Source of the DNA: Jiangella endophytica
Lineage (GTDB): Bacteria; Actinomycetota; Actinomycetes; Jiangellales; Jiangellaceae
Assembly (NCBI RefSeq): GCF_003427025.1
Contig: NZ_QVAI01000012.1
Coordinates: 172,921-236,920 of the forward strand
Length of the DNA stretch: 64,000 nt
Reading direction: 5' to 3'
Shown: one piece after another, positions 17,024-25,751 of the stretch
Layout of the letters: each line of letters starts with the position of its first letter
How positions within the stretch are numbered: the first letter of the stretch is position 1
Program-made: the position numbers and the translations under genes
The notes under the pieces: generated by a model
The model's database searches: none
What the model saw: only the letters and a program-made list of their open reading frames with translations
What the model was told of the DNA's origin: nothing

Positions 17024-17056
17024 CTTGGATGGCTCCAATAGTTTGACGAGTCCAAG
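17024..17056. promoter_or_regulatory. Putative MarR operator
   Basis: The inverted repeat CTTGGA (17024-17029) and TCCAA (17034-17038), with a further TCCAAG at 17051-17056, lies between the divergent MarR and luciferase-like genes. The spacing of the TCCAA blocks (17 bases) is suitable for a MarR dimer array. The operator would overlap a TTG sometimes taken as the MarR start. Confidence 0.45.
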
Positions 17057-17078
17057 TATTCGGTTCTAGGGTCGGACC

Positions 17079-17936
17079 ATGAAGGTCAGCATCAGCGTCA
17101 CCACCTACTCGTGGCCCGGTGGCGGGCTCACCGACGAGCTGACGCGCGTCGTGCGGACCGCCGACCAGGCCGGCATCGACACGGTCTGGGTCGCCGACCA
17201 CCTGGTGCAGGGCGACCCTGCCTCGCATCTCGACGACCCGATGCTCGAGGCGTACACCACACTCGGCTATCTCGCCGGGCAGACCGAGCGGGTCCGGCTG
17301 GGCACCATGGTCTCGGCCGCGACGTTCCGCGCCCCAGCGCTGCTCGTCAAGGCCGTCACGACGCTCGACGTGCTCTCGGACGGCCGCGCGTGGCTCGGCG
17401 TCGGCGCCGGTTACCACGGCGACGAAGCCCGCATGATGGGCCTGTTCCTGCCGCCCACGGCCGAGCGGTTCGAGCGGTTGGAAGAGCTGCTGCGGCTGGC
17501 CACGCAGATGTGGGCCGGCGACGAGTCGCCGTTCGAGGGCGTCCATTACCGGCTGGACCGGCCGATCAGCAGCCCGAGCCCGGTCACCCGGCCGCACCCG
17601 CCGATCGTCGTCGGCGGGACGGGGGAGAAGGTCACGTTGCGGCTGGTGGCGCAGTACGCCGATGCCTGCAACCTGTTCGACATCCCCGACGGCGGGCAGA
17701 CCGTCCGGCGCAAGCTCGACGTCCTGGCCCGGCACTGCGACGCCCTCGGGCGCCCGTTCGACGACATCGAGAAGACCCTGGCCATGGCACTGGAGCCGGA
17801 CGAGCCGGCCGCGTCCTTCGTGGCCCGTGCGCGGGCCGCGCGCGAGTTGGGCATCGAGCACGTCGGCGTCATCGTCCGGGGCGCCGGCTGGACCGAGCGG
17901 CAGATCGAGACCGTGGCGGCCGCCGTCGGCGCGTAG
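17079..17936 (+). CDS. LLM-class F420-dependent oxidoreductase
   Basis: A 285-aa luciferase-like TIM-barrel monooxygenase/reductase. The N-terminal strand VSISVTTYSWPGG, TVWVADHL near residue 40, RVRLGTMVSAATFRAPALLVKAVTTLDVLSDGRAWLGVGAGYHGDE and PPIVVGGTGEKVTLRLVAQYADACNLF are hallmark segments of the F420-binding group. The substrate is unknown. It is divergent from the MarR-TPP operon and may share its regulator. A C-terminal-like remnant of another protein follows on the opposite strand. Confidence 0.88.
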   Translation: MKVSISVTTYSWPGGGLTDELTRVVRTADQAGIDTVWVADHLVQGDPASHLDDPMLEAYTTLGYLAGQTERVRLGTMVSAATFRAPALLVKAVTTLDVLSDGRAWLGVGAGYHGDEARMMGLFLPPTAERFERLEELLRLATQMWAGDESPFEGVHYRLDRPISSPSPVTRPHPPIVVGGTGEKVTLRLVAQYADACNLFDIPDGGQTVRRKLDVLARHCDALGRPFDDIEKTLAMALEPDEPAASFVARARAARELGIEHVGVIVRGAGWTERQIETVAAAVGA

Positions 17937-17937
17937 C

Positions 17938-18129
17938 TCAGGCGGCGGCGCCGCGCCGCTCGGCCACCCGTTCGCGCACCGCGGGGACCACCTGGGACGT
18001 GAACAGCTCCGGCTGGGCGGCCGGGTCGGTGGGGTCGAGACCGACCCCGAAGGTGAGGGGGCGTCCGGAGTCGGCCACGCCTTCATCGTCGGCGCCCCGG
18101 GCGCCGATGGCGACATGGTGGTCAGTGAC
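17938..18129 (-). pseudogene. Possible remnant of a C-terminal domain (luciferase-like)
   Basis: Between the LLM gene and the RibD-like gene, the minus strand is open in the same frame as the RibD-like gene and directly after its TGA. It reads VTDHHVAIGARG..., then LTFGVGLDPTDPAAQPELFT and a helix ending RERVAERRGAAA. This looks like a genuine protein C-terminus, perhaps of a luciferase-like enzyme. It lacks a proper start; only an internal GTG would give about 46 aa. The identity is uncertain; it could also be a real small gene or chance. Confidence 0.35.
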
Positions 18130-18711
18130 TCACCCTGTCGCGGGCCGGACGACCTCGTAGCGCAGGTGGGTGACGTCGCGGCCCTCGAGGCGCCGCACCG
18201 GCCGCAGCTCGACCCGCCGGCCGTCGTCGCCGAAGAGCCGGCGGCCGCCGCCCAGCAGCACCGGCACGAGATGGAGCTCCAGTTCGTCGAGGAGGCCGGC
18301 CCGCAGCAGCGACTGTGCCGCGGCCGCGCCGTGCACCATCACGGCGCGGTCGCCGGCGGCGGCTCGGGCGTCGTGCACGCACGCCGTGAGATCGGAGTAG
18401 AAGACCGTGCCGGGCGCCGCCGCGGGCTGCTCGCCGGGGCGGCTGGTGAGGACGTGGATCGGCACGCCGTTGTGGTGGTCACCCTGCCAGCCGCCGGCCA
18501 GGTCGAACGTGCGCCGGCCGGAGATGATCGCGCCGGTCGCCATCGCCTCGCCGAACACCTGCCCGTTGACCCCGGTGCCGTGGCGGTCGTCGAGCCAGTT
18601 GAACAGCCGCCCACCGCCACGGCCGAGTTCCTGGCCCGCGCGGTCGTCCGGGCCGGCGATGTAACCGTCGACGGACATCGTCATGTACAGGCGGATCGGT
18701 GCGGTCGTCAT
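18130..18711 (-). CDS. Dihydrofolate reductase/RibD C-terminal domain protein
   Basis: A 193-aa RibD_C-type reductase: LYMTMSVDGYIAGPDD at the N-terminus, AIISGRRTFDLAGGW, VMVHGAAAAQSLLRAGLLDELELHLVPVLLGGGRRLF in the second half. The pattern fits the large family of NADPH-dependent DHFR-like reductases whose substrates are mostly unknown. It is not the housekeeping folA type. It follows the DUF2785 gene on the same strand with a 13-base gap. Confidence 0.88.
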   Translation of the reverse strand: MTTAPIRLYMTMSVDGYIAGPDDRAGQELGRGGGRLFNWLDDRHGTGVNGQVFGEAMATGAIISGRRTFDLAGGWQGDHHNGVPIHVLTSRPGEQPAAAPGTVFYSDLTACVHDARAAAGDRAVMVHGAAAAQSLLRAGLLDELELHLVPVLLGGGRRLFGDDGRRVELRPVRRLEGRDVTHLRYEVVRPATG

Positions 18712-18724
18712 GGGCGCGGCCGGT

Positions 18725-19606
18725 TCAGCGCTGGCGGTACAGCCACGGAGCGCTGGAGCGCAGCGTCGCCTGCAGCGCCAGCAGCAGGTCGGAGCGGACG
18801 GAGGGCATCGGCTGGACGGTGCTGGCGACGTTCTGCGCGGGGGTGCCCTGCACGCCCAGCAGCAGCTGCAGGTGCAGCGCCCGCAGGTAGTCGAGGGTGT
18901 TCTCGCGCGCGGCTGCTCGCGACGACGGCGGCCGGGCGTCGTCGCGCCAGGCCTGAGCCAGCCGTTCCAGCCAGCCCTCCAACGGCTCGATGCTGACGAG
19001 GTCGCGGTGCAGGACCGACATCGTCGCGTAGGCCAGCCGCTGCTCCTCGCCGGCGGAGAACCGGTGCCGGGTCGGCGAGGTGAGCCGCTCGGCGACGACG
19101 TCGAGCAGGACGCGCAGCTCGTCGGCGCTCAAGTGCCGCGACGCGCTCAGTGCGCCGAGGACGTCGGCGCCGTGCACGAGCGCGTTGGCCCAGCCCTGGT
19201 TGGGGGTCCAGCCGCGTAGGTCGCGCTCGCCGAGCAACCAGCCGACCGCTTGGTCGGCCCAGGTGAGGACCGCCGCCGGGTGGAGTCCGTGGGTGGTGTT
19301 GTCGCGGGCGATGACCTCGGCCAGCACGCTCGCGGAGAACGAGCGGCGCAGGACGGAGTCGGTGCCCTCTTCGCCGAGGCCCTTCTTCAGCCCGAGCGCC
19401 AGCCCGTCGCCGAGCCCGATGAGCAGGTCGTCGTAGACGCCCTCGCGGATCCAGGTCTGCAGGACCGACCGGGCGATGTCCTCGCGCACGTGCGGATCGG
19501 TGTCGCCGAGCATCGTGACCAGCTCGATCGTGAGCTCGTCGAGGGCAGCACCTTGGGGTAGCCGGAAGCCGTCGGCGACGACCTGCTCCCAGTACGACTG
19601 CTGCAC
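18725..19606 (-). CDS. DUF2785 family protein
   Basis: A 293-aa all-helical cytoplasmic protein. The pattern VREDIARSVLQTWI...SFSASVLAEVIARDN...WLLGERDLRGWTPNQGWANALVHGADVLGALS...LLGVQGTPAQN is that of DUF2785 proteins, which have no assigned activity. No membrane segment or signal peptide is present. The start is GTG 19606, divergent from the PdtaS-type kinase by 41 bases. It precedes the RibD-like reductase and the two may be co-transcribed. Confidence 0.8.
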   Translation of the reverse strand: MQQSYWEQVVADGFRLPQGAALDELTIELVTMLGDTDPHVREDIARSVLQTWIREGVYDDLLIGLGDGLALGLKKGLGEEGTDSVLRRSFSASVLAEVIARDNTTHGLHPAAVLTWADQAVGWLLGERDLRGWTPNQGWANALVHGADVLGALSASRHLSADELRVLLDVVAERLTSPTRHRFSAGEEQRLAYATMSVLHRDLVSIEPLEGWLERLAQAWRDDARPPSSRAAARENTLDYLRALHLQLLLGVQGTPAQNVASTVQPMPSVRSDLLLALQATLRSSAPWLYRQR

Positions 19607-19647
19607 GGAGCAATCCTCGCAGAACCACCTCCATGGAGGGAAGCGAC

Positions 19648-21147
19648 GTGACGAGAGCTACGCTCGGTGACGTGCCGTCGCTCAACGACGTCGTCCAGCG
19701 TCATACCGACCTCTCCGAAGCAGATCTCGACTGGCTGCATGCCCTCATCGCCGACTGGCAGCTGCTCGCCGACCTCTCCTTCGCCGACCTCGTGCTCTGG
19801 GTGCCCGACCGTGACGGCGAGGGGTACCGCGCCGTGGCCCAGATGCGTCCCACCACCGGCCCGACGGCCTACGTCGAGGACCTGGTGGGCACGTACCTGG
19901 TGAAGGGCCGCCGGCCGCTCATCGACACCGCCTACACCGCGGGCGTCATCCGCCGCGAGGGCGACCCTGAGTGGTGGGACGACGTCCCGGTGCGGGTCGA
20001 GGCGATCCCGGTGCGCCACGACGGCCGGGTGATCGCCGTCATCGGCCGCCACACCAACCTCATCGCGGTCCGCACCCCCAGCCGGCTGGAACTGTCCTAC
20101 CTCGAGTGCGGCAGCCAGTTGGCCACGCTGATCACCGAGGGCCGGTTCCCGCACTCCACGCGCACCGACATGGGCCGCCGGGGCGCGCCCCGGGTCGGCG
20201 ACGGCCTGGTCCGCCTCGACGCCGACGGACAGGCGCTCTACGCCAGCCCCAACGCGGTCTCCGTCTACCGGCGTCTCGGGCTGGCCGCCGACCTCGTCGG
20301 CCAGCATCTCGGCAAGGCGACCGCCACGCTGGCGCCGCCGCCGGGCGCGCGCGACGAGCCGCTCGAGGACGTGCTGGGCGGGCGGCAGCACGTCCGCACC
20401 GAGATCGAGGGCAACGGCACGGTCATGACGTTGCGGATCATCCCGCTCGACCCCGCCGGGCAGCACGTCGGGGCGCTGGCGCTGTGCCGCGACGTCACCG
20501 AGGTGCGCCGGCGCGAGCGCGAGCTGCTGACCAAGGACGCGACCATCCGCGAGATCCACCACCGGGTCAAGAACAACCTGCAGACGGTGGCGGCACTGCT
20601 GCGGCTGCAGTCGCGGCGCATCGCGTCGGCCGAGGGGCGTGCGGCGCTGGACGAGGCGGTCCGCCGGGTCGGCTCGATCGCCATCGTGCACGAGACGCTG
20701 TCGCAGACCGTCGACGACACCGTCGCGTTCGACGACGTCGCCGACCGCCTGCTCGGCATGGTCGCCGAGGTGGCCGCCACGACGTCCGACGTCAGGGCGA
20801 CGCGGTCGGGGACGTTCGCGATCCTGGCCGCCGAGACGGCGACGCCGCTGGCCATGACGCTGACCGAGGTGCTGCAGAACGCCGTCGAGCACGGGCTGGG
20901 CCGCCGCGGCGGCGCGGTGCTGCTGACGGCGGAGCGGTCGGAGGGGCGGCTGCTGGTGACGGTCGAGGACGACGGCGTCGGCCTGCCGCCCGCGTTCGAC
21001 GCGACCACCACCGGGAACCTGGGACTGCAGATCGTCCGGTCGCTGGTGGTGGGCGAGCTGGGCGGAACGCTGGACATCGGGCCGCGAACCGGTGGCGGTA
21101 CCCGGGTGGTGCTGGATCTCCCGGTCAAGGCCGACGCGCCGCGCTGA
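19648..21147 (+). CDS. pdtaS: Sensor histidine kinase PdtaS
   Basis: A 499-aa soluble histidine kinase. An N-terminal GAF-like domain (DWQLLADLSFADLVLWV) is followed by a PAS domain (DGLVRLDADGQALYASPNAVSVYRRLGL), the HisKA_2 box REIHHRVKNNLQTVAALLRLQ with His304/His305, and a HATPase domain ending NLGLQIVRSLV. The similarity to mycobacterial PdtaS runs along the full length. PdtaS phosphorylates the ANTAR-domain antiterminator PdtaR, which is not in this window. GTG 19648 follows GGAGGG by 7 bases; ATG 19633 is an alternative. Confidence 0.93.
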   Translation: MTRATLGDVPSLNDVVQRHTDLSEADLDWLHALIADWQLLADLSFADLVLWVPDRDGEGYRAVAQMRPTTGPTAYVEDLVGTYLVKGRRPLIDTAYTAGVIRREGDPEWWDDVPVRVEAIPVRHDGRVIAVIGRHTNLIAVRTPSRLELSYLECGSQLATLITEGRFPHSTRTDMGRRGAPRVGDGLVRLDADGQALYASPNAVSVYRRLGLAADLVGQHLGKATATLAPPPGARDEPLEDVLGGRQHVRTEIEGNGTVMTLRIIPLDPAGQHVGALALCRDVTEVRRRERELLTKDATIREIHHRVKNNLQTVAALLRLQSRRIASAEGRAALDEAVRRVGSIAIVHETLSQTVDDTVAFDDVADRLLGMVAEVAATTSDVRATRSGTFAILAAETATPLAMTLTEVLQNAVEHGLGRRGGAVLLTAERSEGRLLVTVEDDGVGLPPAFDATTTGNLGLQIVRSLVVGELGGTLDIGPRTGGGTRVVLDLPVKADAPR

Positions 21148-21184
21148 CGGGGCGCCTCCGGGCGAGCCGGGTCCGGACATACCG

Positions 21185-21217
21185 ACGCCCCGCCATTCCG
21201 GGGTTCTGGCGGGGCGT
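21185..21217. terminator. Bidirectional terminator between pdtaS and whiB1
   Basis: A perfect 11-bp stem, ACGCCCCGCCA (21185-21195) with TGGCGGGGCGT (21207-21217), and an 11-base loop. It lies 37 bases after pdtaS and 25 bases after the end of the convergent whiB1. Confidence 0.8.
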
Positions 21218-21242
21218 AGCGTTCAGCGCGGGTGTCGGTGTC

Positions 21243-21494
21243 TCAGTAGGCTCGCGCGCGGGCTCGGGCGTTGCGACGCTTCAGGGCACGACGCTCGTCC
21301 TCAGACAGCCCGCCCCAAACGCCGGCGTCCTGACCGCTCTCGAGCGCCCAGCTCAGGCAGGCCTCGCGTACGTCGCAACGGCGGCAGACGGTCTTGGCCT
21401 CCTCGATCTGAAGCAGCGCGGGCCCGGTGTTCCCGATGGGGAAGAACAGCTCTGGGTCCTCGTCTCGACAGGCGGCACGGTGGCGCCAATCCAT
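21243..21494 (-). CDS. whiB1: WhiB1-type iron-sulfur transcriptional regulator
   Basis: An 83-aa Wbl protein. The four cluster-binding cysteines are Cys9, Cys37, Cys40 and Cys46, at the same positions as in mycobacterial WhiB1. They are followed by the GVWGG turn and a basic tail (RRALKRRNARARAR). The [4Fe-4S] cluster reacts with nitric oxide in WhiB1, and the protein binds the primary sigma factor. ATG 21494 is preferred because AAGGAG lies 11 bases upstream; GTG 21503 is too close to it. A CRP-type site lies about 70 bases upstream. Confidence 0.95.
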   Translation of the reverse strand: MDWRHRAACRDEDPELFFPIGNTGPALLQIEEAKTVCRRCDVREACLSWALESGQDAGVWGGLSEDERRALKRRNARARARAY

Positions 21495-21879
21495 GGTTCT
21501 CACAGCTCCTTATGGTGTGGTGCCGGACGGCTCGGCCGTCCAGCCACGTTGCAGTACGTGAATTCGTTCACGAATCCCTGCCCGGCCCTGTGGCTTCATG
21601 AGGCCGAGGGGGATGACGCGAAGTCTTGCGGCGGCCTACTGCGCGCTCCTGGCGCGCCTGTAACCGCGTCGCCCTACCAGGGTGACAAGTTCGTGATGCA
21701 TCTACAAGGGCTTTGTGTAATCCGTCTCATGAAGGTCGGTGTAGCGTCGGTCACAACATCGGTTCAAAACAGCCAAGATGGGACGATAACCGGCACCTCC
21801 TGCCCTGGCAAGGGTGCTGCGGACCTGCATCCGGCCGGGTTCGGCCCGTCTACCGGCTTCGGATCGACGGAGGCTCCAC
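21495..21879 (-). promoter_or_regulatory. Long whiB1 upstream region with CRP-type site
   Basis: A 385-base region without genes. CGTGA-ATTCGT-TCACG at 21557-21572 fits the TGTGA-N6-TCACA consensus of CRP with only the outermost bases changed. A weaker match (TGTAG-N6-TCACA) is at 21740-21755. On the minus strand a possible promoter, TTGAAC-N18-TACACC, lies between about 21740 and 21770, which would give a long 5' leader. In M. tuberculosis, whiB1 is controlled by CRP, so this looks like conserved wiring. Confidence 0.6.
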
Positions 21880-22806
21880 TTAGTAGGCGATCCGAAGCGC
21901 CTGTGGCACCGACGTCAGCGTGATCTCCGTCCGCTCGCCGATGTAGTCGCCGTCGACCTGCACCGGCTGCGGTTCGGGCGCGCGCAGCACGATCTCCTTG
22001 CGGTCGTGCAGCGACACGACGGCCCGCCCGCGCGGCCCGCGCCGCGTCGTCAGCTGGGCCAGGTGCAGCAGTGTCGGCGCCAGCCGCAGGCTGGTCAGTC
22101 CGAAGACGTCGAGACCGGCGTTGAGGTCGGCGAACGGCGTCGGCCGCAGCGGCCGGGCGCCCAGATACGTCCACGGCGTGCAGTTCGTGATGATGACGAC
22201 CGCCAGCCCGGCGACCGGCAGCCCGCCGTCGGCGGTGAGCTCGATGATGCCGTGCCGCCGCTCGGGCTGGGCGAAGAAGCGCCGGACGGCGGTGCGGACG
22301 TACAGCTGGACGGTCGACACGCGGCCGCGTTCACGCTCGCCCTCGACGGCGTGGATGACGTCGGCGTCGAGCCCGAACCCGGCGGTGAAGGTGAAGTAGC
22401 GGTCGTCGACCCGCCCCAGCCCGATGCTCTGCCGCCTGCCGGTGCGCAGCGCGTCCAGCAGCAGCCCGGTGGCCTCGATGGCGTTCTCGGGGATGCCGAG
22501 GTTGCGGGCCAGCACGTTGGTGCTGCCGCCGGGGATGATGGCGATGTCGGGGACGGTCTCGCCCTCGGCCGGCGCGGGATCGAGAAGGCCGTTGACCACC
22601 TCGTTCACGGTGCCGTCGCCGCCCACCGACACGACCAGCCCCACGCCGTCGGCGCGGGCCTTCCTGGTCAGCTCGGTGGCGTGGCCGCGATGGGTGGTCT
22701 CGGCGACCTCGAGATCGAGGTCGTTGCTCAGCGCCGACAGCAGCACGTCGCGGGTGCGCACGGACGTGGTCGTCGCGTTCGGGTTGAGGACGACGAGGGC
22801 GCGCAT
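21880..22806 (-). CDS. Diacylglycerol/lipid kinase family protein (DagK/YegS-like)
   Basis: A 308-aa ATP-dependent lipid kinase-like protein. The catalytic-domain motif VSVGGDGTVNEVVNGLL and the following IPGGSTNVLARNLGIP are intact, and RYFTFTAGFGLDADVIHAVE marks the second domain. Members phosphorylate diacylglycerol, sphingoid bases or related lipids; the substrate here is unknown. It lies downstream of the SigF-type gene on the same strand with a 35-base gap and could be co-transcribed with it. Confidence 0.88.
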   Translation of the reverse strand: MRALVVLNPNATTTSVRTRDVLLSALSNDLDLEVAETTHRGHATELTRKARADGVGLVVSVGGDGTVNEVVNGLLDPAPAEGETVPDIAIIPGGSTNVLARNLGIPENAIEATGLLLDALRTGRRQSIGLGRVDDRYFTFTAGFGLDADVIHAVEGERERGRVSTVQLYVRTAVRRFFAQPERRHGIIELTADGGLPVAGLAVVIITNCTPWTYLGARPLRPTPFADLNAGLDVFGLTSLRLAPTLLHLAQLTTRRGPRGRAVVSLHDRKEIVLRAPEPQPVQVDGDYIGERTEITLTSVPQALRIAY

Positions 22807-22841
22807 GCCTGACAGCCTACGGTCCGTGGTTGCGCCGCCGG

Positions 22842-23726
22842 TCAGCGGAACATGGTCTCACGCAGTTGGATCAAGGTGCGCGCCAGCAGCCGGGACACGT
22901 GCATCTGCGAGATGCCGATCTCGCCGGCGATCTGCGACTGCGTCATGCCGCGGAAGAACCGCAGCACGATGATGCGCCGCTCGCGGTCGGGCAGGACCTC
23001 GAGCATGCGGGCCAGCGTCTCGCGGTTCTCGACGCCCTCGAGCGCTTCGTCGTCCTTGCCGATGGTCTCGATGGTGCTCGGCGCGTTGTCGCCCGGCTCG
23101 GGGGAGTCGAGCGAGACCGTGCTGTAGGCGGACGCCGTCTCCAGGGCCTCGAGCACTTCGTCCTCGGTAGTGCGGGTGGCCTGGGCCAGCTCGGCGATGG
23201 TCGGCGACCGGCCCAGCTGCTGCAGCAGGTCCGTCGTCGCCGTGCTGATGGACAGCCGCAGCTCCTGCAGCCGGCGCGGGACCCGGATGGCCCAGCCCTT
23301 GTCGCGAAACCAGCGTTTGATCTCGCCGAGGATGGTCGGGGTGGCGTACGTGGAGAACTCGGCGCCGCGGCCGGGGTCGTACCGGTCGATCGCCTTGATC
23401 AGGCCGATGGTCGCCACCTGGACGAGGTCTTCGTACGGTTCGCCGCGGCCGGCGAACCGGCGGGCCAGGTGTTCGGCCAGCGGCAGGTGCAGCGTCGTCA
23501 GCCGGTTGCGGATCTCGGCCCGCTCGGGAGCGTCGGCGTCGAGGTTGGAGAGCAGCTCGAGCAGCGCCCGGCTGGTGGCGCGGTCGACGGTGCCGCGCGT
23601 GGTCGCGCCCTCGGCCGGCTCGGCCTCGATCGGTCCGACGGCCACCACCGGCCGGACGACGTCGACGGCCGTCCCGGCGGGCTCTTCGGTGGCCTCGCTG
23701 GTCAGCCGCGCCTCGGCAGCTCCCAC
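22842..23726 (-). CDS. RNA polymerase sigma factor, SigB/SigF/SigG type
   Basis: A group-3 sigma factor of about 294 aa. Region 2 (HLARRFAGRGEPYEDLVQVATIGLIKAIDRYDPGRGAEFSTYATPTILGEIKRWFRDKGWAIRVPRR), region 3 and region 4 (DRERRIIVLRFFRGMTQSQIAGEIGISQMHVSRLLARTL) are complete. An acidic N-terminal tail of about 50 residues precedes region 1.2. Start choice is uncertain: GTG 23726 or TTG 23738, the latter overlapping the rsbW stop. Being directly downstream of an RsbW-type kinase, it is probably controlled by partner switching. Confidence 0.93.
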   Translation of the reverse strand: MGAAEARLTSEATEEPAGTAVDVVRPVVAVGPIEAEPAEGATTRGTVDRATSRALLELLSNLDADAPERAEIRNRLTTLHLPLAEHLARRFAGRGEPYEDLVQVATIGLIKAIDRYDPGRGAEFSTYATPTILGEIKRWFRDKGWAIRVPRRLQELRLSISTATTDLLQQLGRSPTIAELAQATRTTEDEVLEALETASAYSTVSLDSPEPGDNAPSTIETIGKDDEALEGVENRETLARMLEVLPDRERRIIVLRFFRGMTQSQIAGEIGISQMHVSRLLARTLIQLRETMFR

Positions 23727-23734
23727 CGCCTGAC

Positions 23735-24121
23735 TCAACCCCGCTTCTTGCGCAGCATGATGGACACCCGGCCGTCCTCGGCGCGCGAGTGGACCTCGCC
23801 GGCGAGCGCGGACAGGACGGTCCACGCGAAGCTGTCGCGGCTGGGGAGGTCGGTCTGCGCCGCGGGCACCGACACGACGACGTCGAGGATGTCGGTGTGC
23901 AGCTGGAAGCTGCAGTGCATGTTCGAGCCGGGGACGGCCAGAGGCAGCAGCATGGCGCCGGCTTCGTCGACGGCGATGCGGAGGTCCTCGATCTCGTCGA
24001 GCGTGAACCCGATGCGGGCGGCCAGTCGGGCGGCGGTCGTCCGCAGCACGGTGAGGTAAGCGCTGGACGCCGGTACCTGAAGCTCCACCAGGTCTCCGAA
24101 CGACGATCCGGACTCGCTCAC
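23735..24121 (-). CDS. RsbW-type anti-sigma factor (HATPase fold)
   Basis: A 128-aa GHKL-fold protein. The N-box-like segment DEIEDLRIAVDEAGAMLL and a shortened ATP-lid region (FAWTVLSALAGEVHS) match the RsbW/SpoIIAB/UsfX group, whose members bind a SigF-type sigma factor and phosphorylate an anti-anti-sigma partner. GAGGAGG precedes the GTG at 24121. It is eight bases upstream of the sigma gene in the same operon. No anti-anti-sigma gene is seen in the window. Confidence 0.88.
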   Translation of the reverse strand: MSESGSSFGDLVELQVPASSAYLTVLRTTAARLAARIGFTLDEIEDLRIAVDEAGAMLLPLAVPGSNMHCSFQLHTDILDVVVSVPAAQTDLPSRDSFAWTVLSALAGEVHSRAEDGRVSIMLRKKRG

Positions 24122-24205
24122 CAAACCTCCTCGTGTGAGTTGCTCCGGACCACAGTGTCACATGCGCGCCGGAACGCGTAGTCGGGCACTGTGCGACGAG
24201 GAGGG

Positions 24206-24964
24206 TCAGAGCACCTTCGAGAGGAAGGCCTGAGTGCGTGCGTGCTGCGGATCGGACAGGACCTCCCTGGGACGGCCCGACTCCACGATGGCGCCGCCGT
24301 CCATGAAGATCAACTCGTCGCCCACCTCGCGTGCGAAGCCCATCTCGTGGGTGACGACCATCATCGTCATGCCGCTGCGGGCCAGGTCGCGCATGACGTC
24401 GAGGACGTCGCCGACCAACTCCGGATCGAGCGCCGAGGTCGGCTCGTCGAAGAGCATCATGTCCGGATCCATCGAGAGCGCGCGGGCGATGGCGACGCGC
24501 TGTTGCTGGCCGCCGGAGAGGTGCGCCGGGTAGGCGTCGACCTTGTCCATGAGGCCGACCCGCTCGAGGTTGTGCCGGGCGACCTCCGCCGCCTCCGCGC
24601 GGCTGCGGCCGAGCACGCGCCGCTGGGCGATGGTGAGGTTGCGCAGCACGCTCAGATGCGGGAACAGGTTGAACTGCTGGAACACCATGCCGATGCGGGC
24701 GCGGATCCGGTCGAGGTCGATCTCGGGATCGAGGATGTCGATGCCCTCGACCCGGATGCCTCCCGACGTCGGCTCCTCCAGCCGGTTCACGCAGCGCAGC
24801 AGGGTCGACTTGCCCGAGCCGCTGGGTCCGATGACGCAGACCACCTGGCCCGGGTCGACGGTGAGGTCGACCCCCTTCAGCACCTCCAGCTCGCCGAAGC
24901 TCTTGTGGAGGGCGACGACCTCGATGGCCGGGATGCCCGCCACCGGCGCCGGGGCGGCCGTCAC
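24206..24964 (-). CDS. Polar amino-acid ABC transporter, ATP-binding protein
   Basis: A 252-aa GlnQ/GltL-type ATPase. Walker A is GPSGSGKST, the signature is LSGGQQQR, Walker B is [12 protein letters not shown], and the H-loop is [10 protein letters not shown]. It energises import of a polar amino acid with the permease and binding protein encoded just upstream. The GTG start overlaps the permease stop by four bases (GTGA). It is the last gene of the three-gene operon. Confidence 0.93.
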   Translation of the reverse strand: MTAAPAPVAGIPAIEVVALHKSFGELEVLKGVDLTVDPGQVVCVIGPSGSGKSTLLRCVNRLEEPTSGGIRVEGIDILDPEIDLDRIRARIGMVFQQFNLFPHLSVLRNLTIAQRRVLGRSRAEAAEVARHNLERVGLMDKVDAYPAHLSGGQQQRVAIARALSMDPDMMLFDEPTSALDPELVGDVLDVMRDLARSGMTMMVVTHEMGFAREVGDELIFMDGGAIVESGRPREVLSDPQHARTQAFLSKVL

Positions 24965-25746
24965 CGCGACCGTCCCAGACGCCGCTCGAGGACCGCGACC
25001 AGCCGGGTCAGCGGAATCGTGATCAGCAGGTAGAGCATCGCCGCCATCAGCAGCGGCGTGCTGTTGTTGGAGTTGATGACGCCGTCGCGCGCGAACGTGG
25101 TGATCTCCTTGGTGTCGAGCGTGGACCCGGCGATGAACAGCAACGACGTGTCCTTGATCAGCAGGACGAACTCGTTGGTGAGCGGCGGGATGACGATGCG
25201 GAACGCCTGCGGGAGCACGATGGAGACCATCGTGCGGCCGGCCGGCATCCCCAGGGACCGGGCCGCCTCGGCCTGGCCCTTGGGCACGCCCTGGATCCCC
25301 GCCCGGATGCTCTCGGCCATGTAGGCGCCCGCGACCAGGATCAGCGCCAGCAACCCGGCTCCCACCGTCCCGCCGGGCACGTGCACCTGGAACGCGATCG
25401 GCAGCACGTACGCCATCGCGAAGATCGTCAGCAGTGCCGGCAACCCGCGGAAGAGCTCGATGTAGGCCACCGCGAGCCAGCGGTACGGCAGCACCGTCGA
25501 CAGCTTCATCAGGGCGAGGAGCACGCCCAGGACCAGCCCGCCGCTGAACGCGATGATCGTGAAGAGCACGGTGTTCTTGGCCGCGATGGTGATCATCTCG
25601 GGCAGCTGGTCACGGGCGACGTCGACCTGCAGGAAGTTCGTCTTCAGACGTTCCCAGTCCGCCGAGACGGCCACGACGACGACCGCCGCGGCGAACACCA
25701 GGTAGAGAACGCCTTGGCGGATCCGTCGCTGCGTGGTCCGGCGCAC
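24961..25746 (-). CDS. Polar amino-acid ABC transporter, permease
   Basis: A 261-aa HisM-type inner-membrane permease with about five to six helices. The EAA-loop [42 protein letters not shown], which contacts the ATPase, is typical of the His/Glu/Gln/Arg opine family. GTG 25746 is chosen because the binding-protein stop is at 25752-25754, so the permease follows six bases later. There is no second permease gene, so a homodimer is likely. Confidence 0.9.
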   Translation of the reverse strand: MRRTTQRRIRQGVLYLVFAAAVVVVAVSADWERLKTNFLQVDVARDQLPEMITIAAKNTVLFTIIAFSGGLVLGVLLALMKLSTVLPYRWLAVAYIELFRGLPALLTIFAMAYVLPIAFQVHVPGGTVGAGLLALILVAGAYMAESIRAGIQGVPKGQAEAARSLGMPAGRTMVSIVLPQAFRIVIPPLTNEFVLLIKDTSLLFIAGSTLDTKEITTFARDGVINSNNSTPLLMAAMLYLLITIPLTRLVAVLERRLGRSR

Positions 25747-25751
25747 GGCGG

